64,000 bases of DNA. It comes from Clostridium sp. K4410.MGS-306. GTDB taxonomy: Bacteria > Cyanobacteriota > Vampirovibrionia > Gastranaerophilales > Gastranaerophilaceae. A program made the position numbers and the translations under genes. The stretch lies in assembly GCA_000980375.1 (NCBI GenBank), contig LARD01000024.1, positions 1 to 64,000 on the forward strand, given 5' to 3'. The notes below the pieces were generated by a model. That model ran no database searches, was not told the DNA's origin, and saw only the letters and a program-made list of their open reading frames with translations. Positions 1 to 8,663 of this stretch are shown here, in pieces. Position 1 is the stretch's first letter, and every line of letters begins with the position of its first letter.

Positions 1-622
1 TAAAAAGAAAATAAAATCTATTTATACTGAATGCATACCCAATAAATTTGATGAAACAATATATACAATGCCAAGCGGCACTTATTTTGATGGATACTTT
101 CAAAATGAAAAGTACCTGGAATCAATAAAAGAAGAATTAAAAAAAGATTTTGTTCTTCCTACAATTGATACAAATGATAAATATAATCAGAATCTATTAA
201 ATAAAATAACATCCTGTGAAAACCCAGTATTCATACACGTAAGAAGAGATGACTATCTTAGTTTTAACGCAGAATTAAATATAGAATTTTATAAAAAATC
301 TGCGCAATATATTGCAGAAAAAATTGAAAAGCCTACCTTTTTTGTATTTTGTGCGGAAGACCCCAATTATATCAAAGAAAACTTTGACATTGGATATGAA
401 TACGAACTAATAGGAGAAAATAATAAAACTGAAAAGAATTACTATGAAAATCTTAGACTAATGATGGCCTGTCGGTTTGGAATATTGGCCAACAGCTCTT
501 ACTCCTGGTGGGCTACCTATTTATCTAACGAGAATAAAGAAATTATAATTGCACCATTTCCTTGGATGAATGGAGTTAGCGATGAAATTATTTGTGATAA
601 TTGGATAAAAATAGAAAGATAA
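1..622 (+). CDS. Glycosyltransferase family 11 (alpha-1,2-fucosyltransferase-like), 5' end cut by window
   Basis: The reading frame is open from base 2, so the gene begins before the window. The first ATG at 68 is internal. About 206 codons are present. GT11 signatures are visible: the HVRRDDY motif (the family's HxRRxDY, GDP-fucose binding), then FVFCAED, then NLRLMMACRFGILANSSYS followed by WWATYL and a closing PFPW block, in the family order. GT11 enzymes usually move L-fucose from GDP-fucose onto a galactose 2-OH in O-antigen or capsule. Here it is followed directly by an epimerase and another glycosyltransferase, which fits a surface-glycan cluster. The acceptor cannot be read from sequence. 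Confidence 0.85.
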   Translation, partial: KKKIKSIYTECIPNKFDETIYTMPSGTYFDGYFQNEKYLESIKEELKKDFVLPTIDTNDKYNQNLLNKITSCENPVFIHVRRDDYLSFNAELNIEFYKKSAQYIAEKIEKPTFFVFCAEDPNYIKENFDIGYEYELIGENNKTEKNYYENLRLMMACRFGILANSSYSWWATYLSNENKEIIIAPFPWMNGVSDEIICDNWIKIER

Positions 623-627
623 TTTAT

Positions 628-1464
628 ATGAAAATCGTTGTTACTGGAGCAAATGGATATATAGGCAGTCATTTAGTTAGAGAGCTTTTAGACAATAATC
701 ATGAAGTAATAGCTATAGATTTACATCATGATAATATTGATAAAAGAGCATTAATCTCTGATGAGGATATTTTTAACGAAGAAAAAAATCTTTTTGAAAA
801 ATGGAATAAGCCAAACGCAATAATTCATCTTGCTTGCAAAGATGTACCTATTCATAATTCTTTGTGGCATATTGAATCCATTCCTAAAAATTTTAAGTTC
901 TTGAAAAAACTTATTGATTCAGGATTAAAACAAGTTATAACAGTAGGCTCAATGCATGATATAGGCTATTATGAAGGCGCAATTGAAGAAACTACTACAC
1001 CAAATCCACAGACATTTTATGGAATATCTAAAGATACATTGAGAAGACTTATTGAAGTCTATATAAAGGACAAACAAGTCGTATATCAGCATTTAAGATT
1101 CTATTATACATATGGTGATGACGAACAAAGTTCCGGTTCAATTTTTTCTAAAATATTGCAAATGGAAAAAGAGGAAAAAGATAGTTTTCCTTTTACGGAT
1201 GGAAAAAATAAGTTTGATTATATACATATCAATGACTTAGCTAAGCAAATTCGCGCAGTGGTTGAACAAAAAGATATATCTGGTATTATTAACTGCTGTT
1301 CAGGAAAGCCTGTTTCAATAAAAGACAAGGTAGAGGAATTCTTGAATGAGAATAATTTAAAAATCAGACCTGATTTTGGTAAGTTCCCCTCTCGTCCATA
1401 TGATTCGCCTTGTGTATACGGTGATAATTCAAAAATTATGAAGATATTAAAGAAGGAGTTATAA
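628..1464 (+). CDS. NAD-dependent sugar epimerase/dehydratase (extended SDR)
   Basis: Extended short-chain dehydrogenase of about 278 residues. The N-terminus MKIVVTGANGYIGSHLV carries the Rossmann GxxGxxG loop. The catalytic YxxxK is seen as YGISK in the middle of the protein. The family usually epimerises, dehydrates or reduces nucleotide-activated sugars. A TTG at 601 would add nine residues in front of the dinucleotide motif, so ATG 628 is the better start. It follows the fucosyltransferase by 5 bases and is 2 bases from the next gene, so the three are probably one transcript. The substrate is unknown; a GDP- or dTDP-sugar precursor for the same glycan is an inference. Confidence 0.85.
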   Translation: MKIVVTGANGYIGSHLVRELLDNNHEVIAIDLHHDNIDKRALISDEDIFNEEKNLFEKWNKPNAIIHLACKDVPIHNSLWHIESIPKNFKFLKKLIDSGLKQVITVGSMHDIGYYEGAIEETTTPNPQTFYGISKDTLRRLIEVYIKDKQVVYQHLRFYYTYGDDEQSSGSIFSKILQMEKEEKDSFPFTDGKNKFDYIHINDLAKQIRAVVEQKDISGIINCCSGKPVSIKDKVEEFLNENNLKIRPDFGKFPSRPYDSPCVYGDNSKIMKILKKEL

Positions 1465-1466
1465 AT

Positions 1467-2297
1467 TTGAAACTAGGAATATCCTATAATCTATTTGACG
1501 GTAAAGAATTGCTTGAATCATCAATTAAATCCGTAAGGAATGAAGCTTTTCATATTAATGTTGTATATCAAACAACATCATATTATGGAAATAAAGCAGA
1601 AACTGACATAGAAAAATTTTTGTTACATTTGAAAGCCAAAGGTTTACTTGATGAAATACATCATTATAATGAAGACTTTTCTAAGCCGCAAAAACATTAT
1701 TATGAGAGAAAAAAAAGAGATATAGGCTTACAAATTGCAAAAAAATTTGGCTGTACTCATTTTCTTAGCATGGATGTTGATGAGTTTTATGACGAAAAAC
1801 AATTAAATTTTGCAAAGTCATTTATTGAGCAAAATAAAATAAAAACATCGGCTGTTTCAATTTTAGAATACTTAAAAAATCCTCAATACAGGTTTGTCAA
1901 CAGTTATGCTTTTACACCGCAAGACGATTATAACTTCTATGTTCCATTTATTATGAAAATTAATAAAATCTTACCTCAAAAACATACGGGTAAATTTTAT
2001 CCTTGTCATGTAGATCCATCACGTTCATTAAATAACAAAGAAAAATTTTATCTGTTTAGTAAACAAGATGTTGTTATGCATCACATGAGTACAGTACGCA
2101 AAAACTTACATAAAAAATATGCAAATTCAAACCTGAACCTTGGAGATGAGAATGTCTTAAAAGAAATTCAAGACATAAAAAATGATATTTTAAACTGGGA
2201 TTTTGAAAATAATCGCCTGGGAAATAGCAATTATTCAATTTTTAGAAAAAAACTTATCGAAAAGGTTGATAATAAATTTAATATAAATATTGATTAA
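1467..2297 (+). CDS. Putative GT-A-type glycosyltransferase
   Basis: Protein of 276 residues starting at TTG. A clear aaggag Shine-Dalgarno at 1453-1458 fixes this start. The N-terminal segment LGISYNLFDGKELLESSIKS looks like the first strand and helix of a GT-A fold, and SMDVDEFYD near residue 105 resembles the DxD metal and nucleotide-sugar motif in the form found in GT2/GT92-like enzymes. The C-terminal third is rich in Lys and Asn. It is the last gene of the glycan cluster and ends 3 bases before the convergent uvrA stop, with no terminator visible. Donor and acceptor sugars are unknown. Confidence 0.65.
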   Translation: MKLGISYNLFDGKELLESSIKSVRNEAFHINVVYQTTSYYGNKAETDIEKFLLHLKAKGLLDEIHHYNEDFSKPQKHYYERKKRDIGLQIAKKFGCTHFLSMDVDEFYDEKQLNFAKSFIEQNKIKTSAVSILEYLKNPQYRFVNSYAFTPQDDYNFYVPFIMKINKILPQKHTGKFYPCHVDPSRSLNNKEKFYLFSKQDVVMHHMSTVRKNLHKKYANSNLNLGDENVLKEIQDIKNDILNWDFENNRLGNSNYSIFRKKLIEKVDNKFNINID

Positions 2298-2300
2298 ACT

Positions 2301-5132
2301 CTACAAATACCCCTTCAAATACTGTCCTGTATAAGATTCTTTGCATTTTATGATTTCTTCTGGTGTTCCTTCAAAAATCACCTGTCCGCCGCCGTTGCCG
2401 CCTTCGGGACCCAGATCTATTATATGATCTGCGATTTTTATCAAATCCATATTGTGTTCAATAATCAAAATTGTGTTACCGGCATCAGCCAGCTTGTTGA
2501 TAATTTTAATAAGTTTATCCAGATCATACCAGTGCAGTCCGACTGAGGGTTCATCCAGAAGATATAGGGTTTTTCCTGTTGCTTTTTTATTGAGCTCCGA
2601 AGCAAGTTTTATTCTCTGGGCTTCTCCGCCTGAGAGAGTTGTGGCACTCTGGCCGAGTTTTATATAACCAAGACCTACATCATACAATGTTTTTAAGCGG
2701 CTTTTTATCTTAGGAATATTTTCAAAGAATACATAAGCTTCGGCAACAGTCATATTTAGGACATCGGCTATTGTTGCACCTTTATATTTTACTTCTAGAG
2801 TTTCTCTGTTGTAGCGCTGACCTTTACAAACATCGCATTTTACATAAACATCCGACAAAAAGTTCATCTCAATTTTGAGCAAACCGTCACCTTTACAGGC
2901 CTCACACCTTCCGCCTTTTACATTGAAGCTGAACCGGCCAGGTTTGTAGCCTCTTACCTTTGCTTCATTTGTCATAGCGTATAAGTCTCTGATGTGCGTA
3001 AAGACATCAGTATAAGTTGCAGGGTTGGAACGGGGTGTTCTACCTATTGGTGATTGGTCAATATCAATAATTTTGTCAATATGTTCAAAACCTAAAATTT
3101 CATCAACACCTATTGGTTTAGGTTTATTGCCTCTAAGTTTGTGAATTGCATATTCATGTATCAAATCCTGCATTAAGGTAGATTTTCCGGAGCCGGATAC
3201 ACCGGTCAAGGCTACGATTTTTCCTAAAGGAATATCAACATCAATATTTTTAAGATTGTTAAGATGAGCATTTTTTACTCTTAAAAATTCGCCATTGCCA
3301 TCACGTCTTTTAGATGGAACCGGAATTTTTTTAGCACCGCTTAAATATTGACCGGTGATAGAATCTTTGACCTGTTTGATTTCATCCAGTGTACCTTTTG
3401 CAACAACTTTACCTCCGTGAACACCGGCTCTTGGGCCGATATCAACAATGTAATCCGCATTTTTCATTGTATCTTCGTCGTGTTCAACAACAATAAGGGT
3501 ATTGCCAAGGTTACGCAAACGCAAAAGTGTTTTAATCAACATATCATTGTCTCGCTGGTGAAGCCCTATTGAAGGCTCATCAAGAACATATAATACACCG
3601 GAAAGACCGCTGCCTATTTGCGTTGCAAGCCTAATACGCTGCGCCTCTCCTCCGGAAAGAGTCAAAGATAGCCTGCTTAAATTAAGATACCCAAGCCCAA
3701 CATCCAGTAAAAATTTTAAACGGGCACGGACTTCTTCCAGTACCTGTTTTGCTATTTTCATTTGAAAATCATTGAGCTCAAGAAACAGGTCAGAAAAGAA
3801 TTTAAAACTTTCTGTTATAGGCATGTTTGTAACTTCAAAAATATTTTTGCCTCCTACGGTAACAGCAAGAGCAAAAGGAGTGAGCCTTGCACCGTGACAA
3901 TCCTTGCAGGGGGTCATTTTCATATATTTTTGAATTTCTTCTCTCCAGTATTCACCGCCTGCTTCGTTATATCTTTTTTCAAGAAAAGGAATAACACCCG
4001 AGAATTTCATCTTTTGAGTAGTGTAGCGATGTGTACCAAACTGTTTTACGCGGAAGTTTACAACCTCTTTTCCACCGTATAAAATCAAATCCTGTTCTTC
4101 TTTTTTTAGTTCTTCAAAAGGTTTTTCCAGGTCTATACCGTAATGATCTGATACTGATTGCAAGATATCCGTGTAATAAGACGTAGTAGTTTTACTCCAT
4201 GGATAAATTGCCCCTTGTTTGATAGACTTTTTTCTATCCGGTACAACAAGATCGGGATCAATAACAAAGTCATACCCGAGACCCGAACATGTAGGACAGG
4301 CACCATATGGATTGTTAAAACTAAATGTACGGGGAGCAAGCTCTTCAAAACTCAAACCGCATTTAGGGCAAGCAAGTTTTTCAGAAAAAATTAATTCTTT
4401 ATCACCTATTACATCAACAGTCATCAAGCCGTTAGCTTTTTTTAGCGCAATTTGAGCACTATCAGCAAGTCTTGATTTTGCAGAATCTTTAATAACAATT
4501 CTGTCCACAACAACGTCAATGTCGTGTTTTTTGTTTTTTTCAAGCTTTATATCTTCAATGTCTGTATCATCAAGATTGTATAGCTCTCCATCTATTTTTA
4601 AGCGGATGAATCCTTCCTGTTTTAAATCATTAATAAGAGATGCAAATTCGCCTTTTTTTCCTCTGGCAACAGGGGCAATAACCTGGATTTTTGTGCCTTC
4701 CTCCAGCTGCATAATTTTATCAACAATTTCATCAATGGATTGCGGTTTTATTACATCGCCGCACTTTGGACAATGCGGTGTGCCTATACGAGCGTATAAA
4801 AGACGCAGGTAATCATAAATTTCCGTTACGGTCCCGACAGTAGAACGCGGGTTGTTAGAGGTGGATTTTTGGTCAATCGAAATAGCCGGAGAAAGTCCGT
4901 CTATACTTTCTACATCAGGTTTATCCATCTGGCCGAGAAATTGACGTGCATAAGTAGACAAGCTCTCTACATAGCGTCTTTGTCCTTCTGCAAAAATTGT
5001 GTCAAAAGCCAACGAGCTTTTACCCGAGCCGGATACTCCCGTAAAAACAATCAATTCATTTTTTGGCAGTTCTAAATCTACATTTCTTAAGTTATGCTGA
5101 TTTGCACCTTTAATAACAATTTTATCATTCAT
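2301..5132 (-). CDS. uvrA: UvrABC excinuclease subunit A
   Basis: DNA damage recognition ATPase of nucleotide excision repair, about 943 residues, the normal length. It has two ABC modules: Walker A GVSGSGKSSLAF near the N-terminus and GVSGSGKSTLMQ in the second half, each with a signature LSGGEAQRI. Zinc-binding cysteine sets are present (CPKCGLSF...CPTCSGLG and CEACKGDG...CDVCKGQRY). An upstream extension to 5216 is open but carries no conserved sequence; starting at 5132 gives the family N-terminus MNDKIVIKGANQHNLRNVD. It is divergent from the marC-type gene. I saw no convincing LexA box in the gap. Confidence 0.97.
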   Translation of the reverse strand: MNDKIVIKGANQHNLRNVDLELPKNELIVFTGVSGSGKSSLAFDTIFAEGQRRYVESLSTYARQFLGQMDKPDVESIDGLSPAISIDQKSTSNNPRSTVGTVTEIYDYLRLLYARIGTPHCPKCGDVIKPQSIDEIVDKIMQLEEGTKIQVIAPVARGKKGEFASLINDLKQEGFIRLKIDGELYNLDDTDIEDIKLEKNKKHDIDVVVDRIVIKDSAKSRLADSAQIALKKANGLMTVDVIGDKELIFSEKLACPKCGLSFEELAPRTFSFNNPYGACPTCSGLGYDFVIDPDLVVPDRKKSIKQGAIYPWSKTTTSYYTDILQSVSDHYGIDLEKPFEELKKEEQDLILYGGKEVVNFRVKQFGTHRYTTQKMKFSGVIPFLEKRYNEAGGEYWREEIQKYMKMTPCKDCHGARLTPFALAVTVGGKNIFEVTNMPITESFKFFSDLFLELNDFQMKIAKQVLEEVRARLKFLLDVGLGYLNLSRLSLTLSGGEAQRIRLATQIGSGLSGVLYVLDEPSIGLHQRDNDMLIKTLLRLRNLGNTLIVVEHDEDTMKNADYIVDIGPRAGVHGGKVVAKGTLDEIKQVKDSITGQYLSGAKKIPVPSKRRDGNGEFLRVKNAHLNNLKNIDVDIPLGKIVALTGVSGSGKSTLMQDLIHEYAIHKLRGNKPKPIGVDEILGFEHIDKIIDIDQSPIGRTPRSNPATYTDVFTHIRDLYAMTNEAKVRGYKPGRFSFNVKGGRCEACKGDGLLKIEMNFLSDVYVKCDVCKGQRYNRETLEVKYKGATIADVLNMTVAEAYVFFENIPKIKSRLKTLYDVGLGYIKLGQSATTLSGGEAQRIKLASELNKKATGKTLYLLDEPSVGLHWYDLDKLIKIINKLADAGNTILIIEHNMDLIKIADHIIDLGPEGGNGGGQVIFEGTPEEIIKCKESYTGQYLKGYL

Positions 5133-5178
5133 AATTTTATCTCTATTTAACCCTGAAAATATTATTCCACAAGACGGT

Positions 5179-5208
5179 TTGTTATTCAATTTATGTTTCT
5201 TGTATAAT
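5179..5208 (+). promoter_or_regulatory. Probable sigma-70-type promoter for the marC-type gene and nadA
   Basis: A -10 hexamer tataat at 5203-5208 with a ttgtta -35-like box at 5179-5184, spacing 18. It lies in the gap between uvrA and the marC-type gene, about 40 bases before the latter. Motif match only. Confidence 0.45.
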
Positions 5209-5248
5209 ATAAACACCCATAAACACTCATATAAAGTGAAAGGTTTTT

Positions 5249-5893
5249 ATGTTTGAACACATACACGCATTTTTAGGATATTTTTCAAAGCTATTTGTAA
5301 CACTGGACGGGATAGGCTTGGCGCCTGTATTTATTGCATTAACAGCAAATTCCAAAGAAAAATGGCGTAATATAATGATGAACAAAGCCATTGTTATAGC
5401 ATTTTTTATTCTTTTATTTTTTGCATATACAGGTTCTGTCGTACTTGATTTGCTTGGTATAAGCCTTACTGCGTTAAAGATTGCAGGCGGTATTTTGTTA
5501 TTGATTATGGCAATTGACCTTGTTCTTGGCAATCCTGAACCGGCAATGAATAACGAAAATAAAGAAGAACGTAAAGAATCAATGAAAAGAACAGATATAT
5601 CTGTTTTCCCTCTTGCAATACCTCTTTTATCAGGACCTGCAACAATTACTATGCTTACAATATGCATGAAAAACTCTCAAGGCGATGTACTTGACCGTTC
5701 TTTAATTATTGCGGCATTATTTTTCAACCTTGTAGTGTGCTGGCTGATTTTAAAATTCTCTTCAAAAGTCAGTAAAATTTTAGGCAAAACAGGTGTGAGT
5801 GTTATAAACAGAATTGTCGGAATTTTACTTGCAGCAATGTCTTGTGAATTCCTTATGAACGGTTTAGTTGAGATTATTAAAAGTGCCAGGTAA
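5249..5893 (+). CDS. MarC family integral membrane protein
   Basis: 214-residue hydrophobic protein with about six membrane segments in two groups of three, separated by a charged linker (residues ~95-112, rich in Glu, Lys and Asn). The sequences GIGLAPVFIAL and LAIPLLSGPATITML are the internally repeated signatures of the MarC (UPF0056) family. The family's function is unsettled: an old link to multiple antibiotic resistance was not upheld, and transport is inferred from topology. A short aaagg ribosome site precedes the ATG. nadA follows 5 bases later, so the two are probably co-transcribed. Confidence 0.88.
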   Translation: MFEHIHAFLGYFSKLFVTLDGIGLAPVFIALTANSKEKWRNIMMNKAIVIAFFILLFFAYTGSVVLDLLGISLTALKIAGGILLLIMAIDLVLGNPEPAMNNENKEERKESMKRTDISVFPLAIPLLSGPATITMLTICMKNSQGDVLDRSLIIAALFFNLVVCWLILKFSSKVSKILGKTGVSVINRIVGILLAAMSCEFLMNGLVEIIKSAR

Positions 5894-5898
5894 TTAAA

Positions 5899-6813
5899 AT
5901 GGAACAACAAGAATTAATAGAAAAAATTAATACATTAAAAAAAGAAAAAAATGCAATAATACTCGCCCATACGTACCAGAATGTAGAAATTGACGAAGTA
6001 GCTGATTTTACAGGCGATTCATTGTATCTAAGCCAGCAGGCGGCTAAAACCGATGCAGATATTATTATTTTTGCCGGAGTGTATTTTATGGCAGAAACAG
6101 CAAAAATCCTCTCGCCTGACAAAAAAGTCTTACTCCCAAATATGAATTCAGGCTGTCTTATGGCTGATATGATTAATTTACAGCAATTAAGAGAATTTAA
6201 AGCTAAAAATCCAGATATTCCTGTTGTGTGCTATGTAAATTCCACTGCAGAAGTAAAATCAGAATGCGACATCTGCTGCACAAGTGCAAATGCTGTCAAT
6301 GTAGTACGTTCTTTAGGGGTCAAGGAAGTGTTGTTTGCTCCTGATACATATCTTGGAACACATGTTGCAGCTATGCTGCCGGATGTTAATGTTATCACAT
6401 ATCCCGGATATTGCCCAACTCATTTAAGAATTAAACCTGAGGACATAATTGAAAAGAAAAAAGTATATCCGCAGGCAATGGTGCTGGCTCATCCCGAATG
6501 CCACAGAGAGGTCACAAAACTTGCAGATTTTGTGGGATCAACAACAGCTATTATAAATGAAGCAAAAAAAGCCGATAAAAAAGAGTTTATTATCGTAACA
6601 GAGCAGGGTGTAGTAGACAGACTCAAACGTGATTGCCCTGAAAAAGAGTTTATTCTCGTAAGCAAAAAAGCAATTTGTCCCAACATGAAATGGAACACAC
6701 TTGAAGATATTCTTCATGTTCTTGAAACAGAAGAAAATGAAATTAATGTTGATGCTCAAATAGCTAAAAAAGCTGTCAGCACAATTGACCGTATGATAAA
6801 AATCAACGGTTAA
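5899..6813 (+). CDS. nadA: Quinolinate synthase
   Basis: [4Fe-4S] enzyme condensing iminoaspartate with dihydroxyacetone phosphate to quinolinate for de novo NAD synthesis in the cytoplasm. 304 residues, the short form. The three cluster cysteines are present: C86 in SGCLMADM, C172 in YPGYCPTH and C260 in CPNMK. ILAHTYQ near the N-terminus and AHPECHREV are substrate-site motifs. nadB and nadC are not in the window. It sits in a two-gene unit with the MarC-type gene and ends convergently 15 bases from ispF. The cluster would be supplied by a NifU/NifS-type system such as the one at the end of the window. Confidence 0.96.
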   Translation: MEQQELIEKINTLKKEKNAIILAHTYQNVEIDEVADFTGDSLYLSQQAAKTDADIIIFAGVYFMAETAKILSPDKKVLLPNMNSGCLMADMINLQQLREFKAKNPDIPVVCYVNSTAEVKSECDICCTSANAVNVVRSLGVKEVLFAPDTYLGTHVAAMLPDVNVITYPGYCPTHLRIKPEDIIEKKKVYPQAMVLAHPECHREVTKLADFVGSTTAIINEAKKADKKEFIIVTEQGVVDRLKRDCPEKEFILVSKKAICPNMKWNTLEDILHVLETEENEINVDAQIAKKAVSTIDRMIKING

Positions 6814-6828
6814 TTAAGAAATAAGTAG

Positions 6829-7314
6829 TTAAATACTTATTTCTTCTAACAGAACAACAGCATCAACAGCAAGGCATTTACCTTCACCAATTGGTCCCAT
6901 CCATTCCATGGATTTTGCTTTGACTGATACCTGATTGAGCTCAAGATTTAAAACATCAGCAAGATTCTTTTGAATAGCTTTTATAAAAGGCCCCAATCTC
7001 GGCTGCTGGGTTTTAATTGTTGCATCAATGTTGTTGATTTTATAACCTTCTTTTAATACAAGATACATTGCTTGAGCAAGCAGCTCTGTACTATCACAAC
7101 CATAATATTGAGGGTCTGTATCAGGAAAGTGCTGACCTATATCACCAAGAGCAAGTGCTCCGAACAAAGCATCTATAATCGCATGGCACAATGCATCAGC
7201 ATCAGAGTGTCCTAAAAGTCCCTTGTTATGGTCAATTTTCACCCCTCCGAGTATCAAATCTCTTTCTTCTGCAAACTGGTGTAAGTCAAATCCTTGTCCT
7301 ATTCTAAATTGCAT
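6829..7314 (-). CDS. ispF: 2-C-methyl-D-erythritol 2,4-cyclodiphosphate synthase
   Basis: 161 residues. Makes the cyclic diphosphate intermediate of the MEP isoprenoid pathway. Zinc ligands D10 and H12 in the GFDLHQF motif and H44 in DALCHAIID are present, as is the GHSDADAL loop. The start overlaps the end of the upstream HAD gene by 11 bases, so translation is probably coupled. It is last in the chain aspS-NUDIX-HAD-ispF. Its usual partner ispD is not here. Confidence 0.96.
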   Translation of the reverse strand: MQFRIGQGFDLHQFAEERDLILGGVKIDHNKGLLGHSDADALCHAIIDALFGALALGDIGQHFPDTDPQYYGCDSTELLAQAMYLVLKEGYKINNIDATIKTQQPRLGPFIKAIQKNLADVLNLELNQVSVKAKSMEWMGPIGEGKCLAVDAVVLLEEISI

Positions 7315-8122
7315 ATTTTTCCCCTATAAACTTTGCAACAGCACAGGCAACTCCATCGTTGTCCACTGTTTCCGTCACATAATCCGCTATTTTTTTCAAA
7401 TCTTCTGTTGCATTACCCATTGCAACCTTTACACCTGCTGCAAGGAGCATTTCTATATCATTATCCTGGTCACCACAGGCCATTATTTCTTCTTTATTGA
7501 TACCCCATTTTTCAGCAAGGAAGCGCACTGCATTTCCTTTTGTGGCAGAAGGGCTGGAAAACTCACAGAATCTTGGCGTTGAACGTATAACATAAAGCTT
7601 TCCTTCATATTTTTTTGCCAGTTCTTTTTGCAAATCCTCTATCAAAGTTGTATTATCATCAATTGCAAGAATCTTATTAACGCCGGTTAAGTCAATATTG
7701 TCACAATTTCCAACAACTTTATAAGATATGTTTCTTGCGTCCACATACTGGCGAATAAGTTCGTGGTCTTCCTCCACCATTAAAACATCGTTGATGTAAA
7801 GGTTAAAAAATAATTTTCGTTTTTTAAGCTCATTGATTACATCACGTGCAAGCTCAACATCCATGGTGTCTTCAAGAAGAGTTGTATCATTGTTATTAAA
7901 ATCTTTAACAAGTCCACCCTGATAGCAAATAACCGGTGTTGTAAGCCCAAGCTCCTGAGCAATGCACTTTGTGGCAGCATACATTCTACCTGTGCAAAGA
8001 ACAACTTTTATGCCGTCATCAGAAAGTCTTTGCAGGGTATTTTTTACCCTGTCTGAAGCCGTATAATCTTTTTTGAATATCGTTCCATCAATATCAAGAA
8101 CGAGCATTTTAATTTTTGACAT
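7304..8122 (-). CDS. Cof-type HAD-superfamily phosphatase
   Basis: 272-residue haloacid-dehalogenase hydrolase of the Cof/IIB subtype. Motif I is LDIDGT with nucleophile D10 and general acid D12, motif II is VLCTGR, and motif IV is the metal-binding GDQDNDIEML near residue 215. The large cap between motifs II and III fits a sugar-phosphate or pyridoxal-phosphate phosphatase, but the substrate cannot be told. It begins 4 bases after the NUDIX stop and overlaps ispF. Motifs are intact, so it is probably active. Confidence 0.9.
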   Translation of the reverse strand: MSKIKMLVLDIDGTIFKKDYTASDRVKNTLQRLSDDGIKVVLCTGRMYAATKCIAQELGLTTPVICYQGGLVKDFNNNDTTLLEDTMDVELARDVINELKKRKLFFNLYINDVLMVEEDHELIRQYVDARNISYKVVGNCDNIDLTGVNKILAIDDNTTLIEDLQKELAKKYEGKLYVIRSTPRFCEFSSPSATKGNAVRFLAEKWGINKEEIMACGDQDNDIEMLLAAGVKVAMGNATEDLKKIADYVTETVDNDGVACAVAKFIGEKYAI

Positions 8123-8126
8123 CCGG

Positions 8127-8663
8127 TTAAATGCTTTCTAATCCTAATCTTGCTAAAGCACAAATTGTCTTTGCGTCATTAATTGTACCATTTTTTACAA
8201 GATTGTGCACATCGCTTAACGGAAGTTCAAAATAGTCCAAAATTTCACCCTCATCAGGGTCAGGCTTGTCAAATGCCAGACCTGTTGCTTTAAAAAGATA
8301 GAGCTTTTCATCGCAAATTCCGAAGGTTGTAAAGATATAACCCAACGACTCCCAATTTTTTGCAATATATCCTGTTTCTTCTCTCAATTCTCTTTGTGCA
8401 GCAAGAAGCGGATCTTCGCCTTTTTCAAGGCGTCCGGCAGGAAGCTCTGTTTGCACGGATTTGACAGCATATCTGTATTGTTTTACAAGCAGGATATTAC
8501 CATCATCTTTTAAAGCAAGTATCACAACACCGCCAGGGTGATGAATAATTTCTCTGTTTCTTTTGAGTCCGTCAGACAAAACGATTTCATCGCTCGTAAT
8601 ATCAAAAATCCGCCCTTTATAGACGGTTTTTGATGATAAAGTTTTTTCTGTGAATTTATCCAT
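8127..8663 (-). CDS. NUDIX hydrolase, ADP-ribose pyrophosphatase-like
   Basis: About 178 residues. A full Nudix box runs GRLEKGEDPLLAAQ then RELREETGY (Gx5Ex7REUxEExGU), preceded by VKQYRYAV and ELPAGRLE, as in the NudF/ADP-ribose pyrophosphatase group. This suggests cleavage of ADP-ribose or a similar nucleoside diphosphate sugar. An in-frame extension to 8756 exists, but its sequence lies entirely inside the aspS coding region in another frame. ATG 8663 overlaps the aspS stop as TAATG, a typical coupling arrangement. Confidence 0.9.
   Translation of the reverse strand: MDKFTEKTLSSKTVYKGRIFDITSDEIVLSDGLKRNREIIHHPGGVVILALKDDGNILLVKQYRYAVKSVQTELPAGRLEKGEDPLLAAQRELREETGYIAKNWESLGYIFTTFGICDEKLYLFKATGLAFDKPDPDEGEILDYFELPLSDVHNLVKNGTINDAKTICALARLGLESI

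Noticed and set aside
601..627. TTG 601 as start of the epimerase gene
   Set aside because: It overlaps the fucosyltransferase end and adds nine residues before the Rossmann motif; ATG 628 matches the family start.
2452..5075. Several plus-strand open frames inside uvrA
   Set aside because: They are antisense shadows of a well conserved gene, with no ribosome sites or domains.
5133..5216. Longer UvrA N-terminus from 5216
   Set aside because: The added 28 residues have no family match and lie in the promoter gap.
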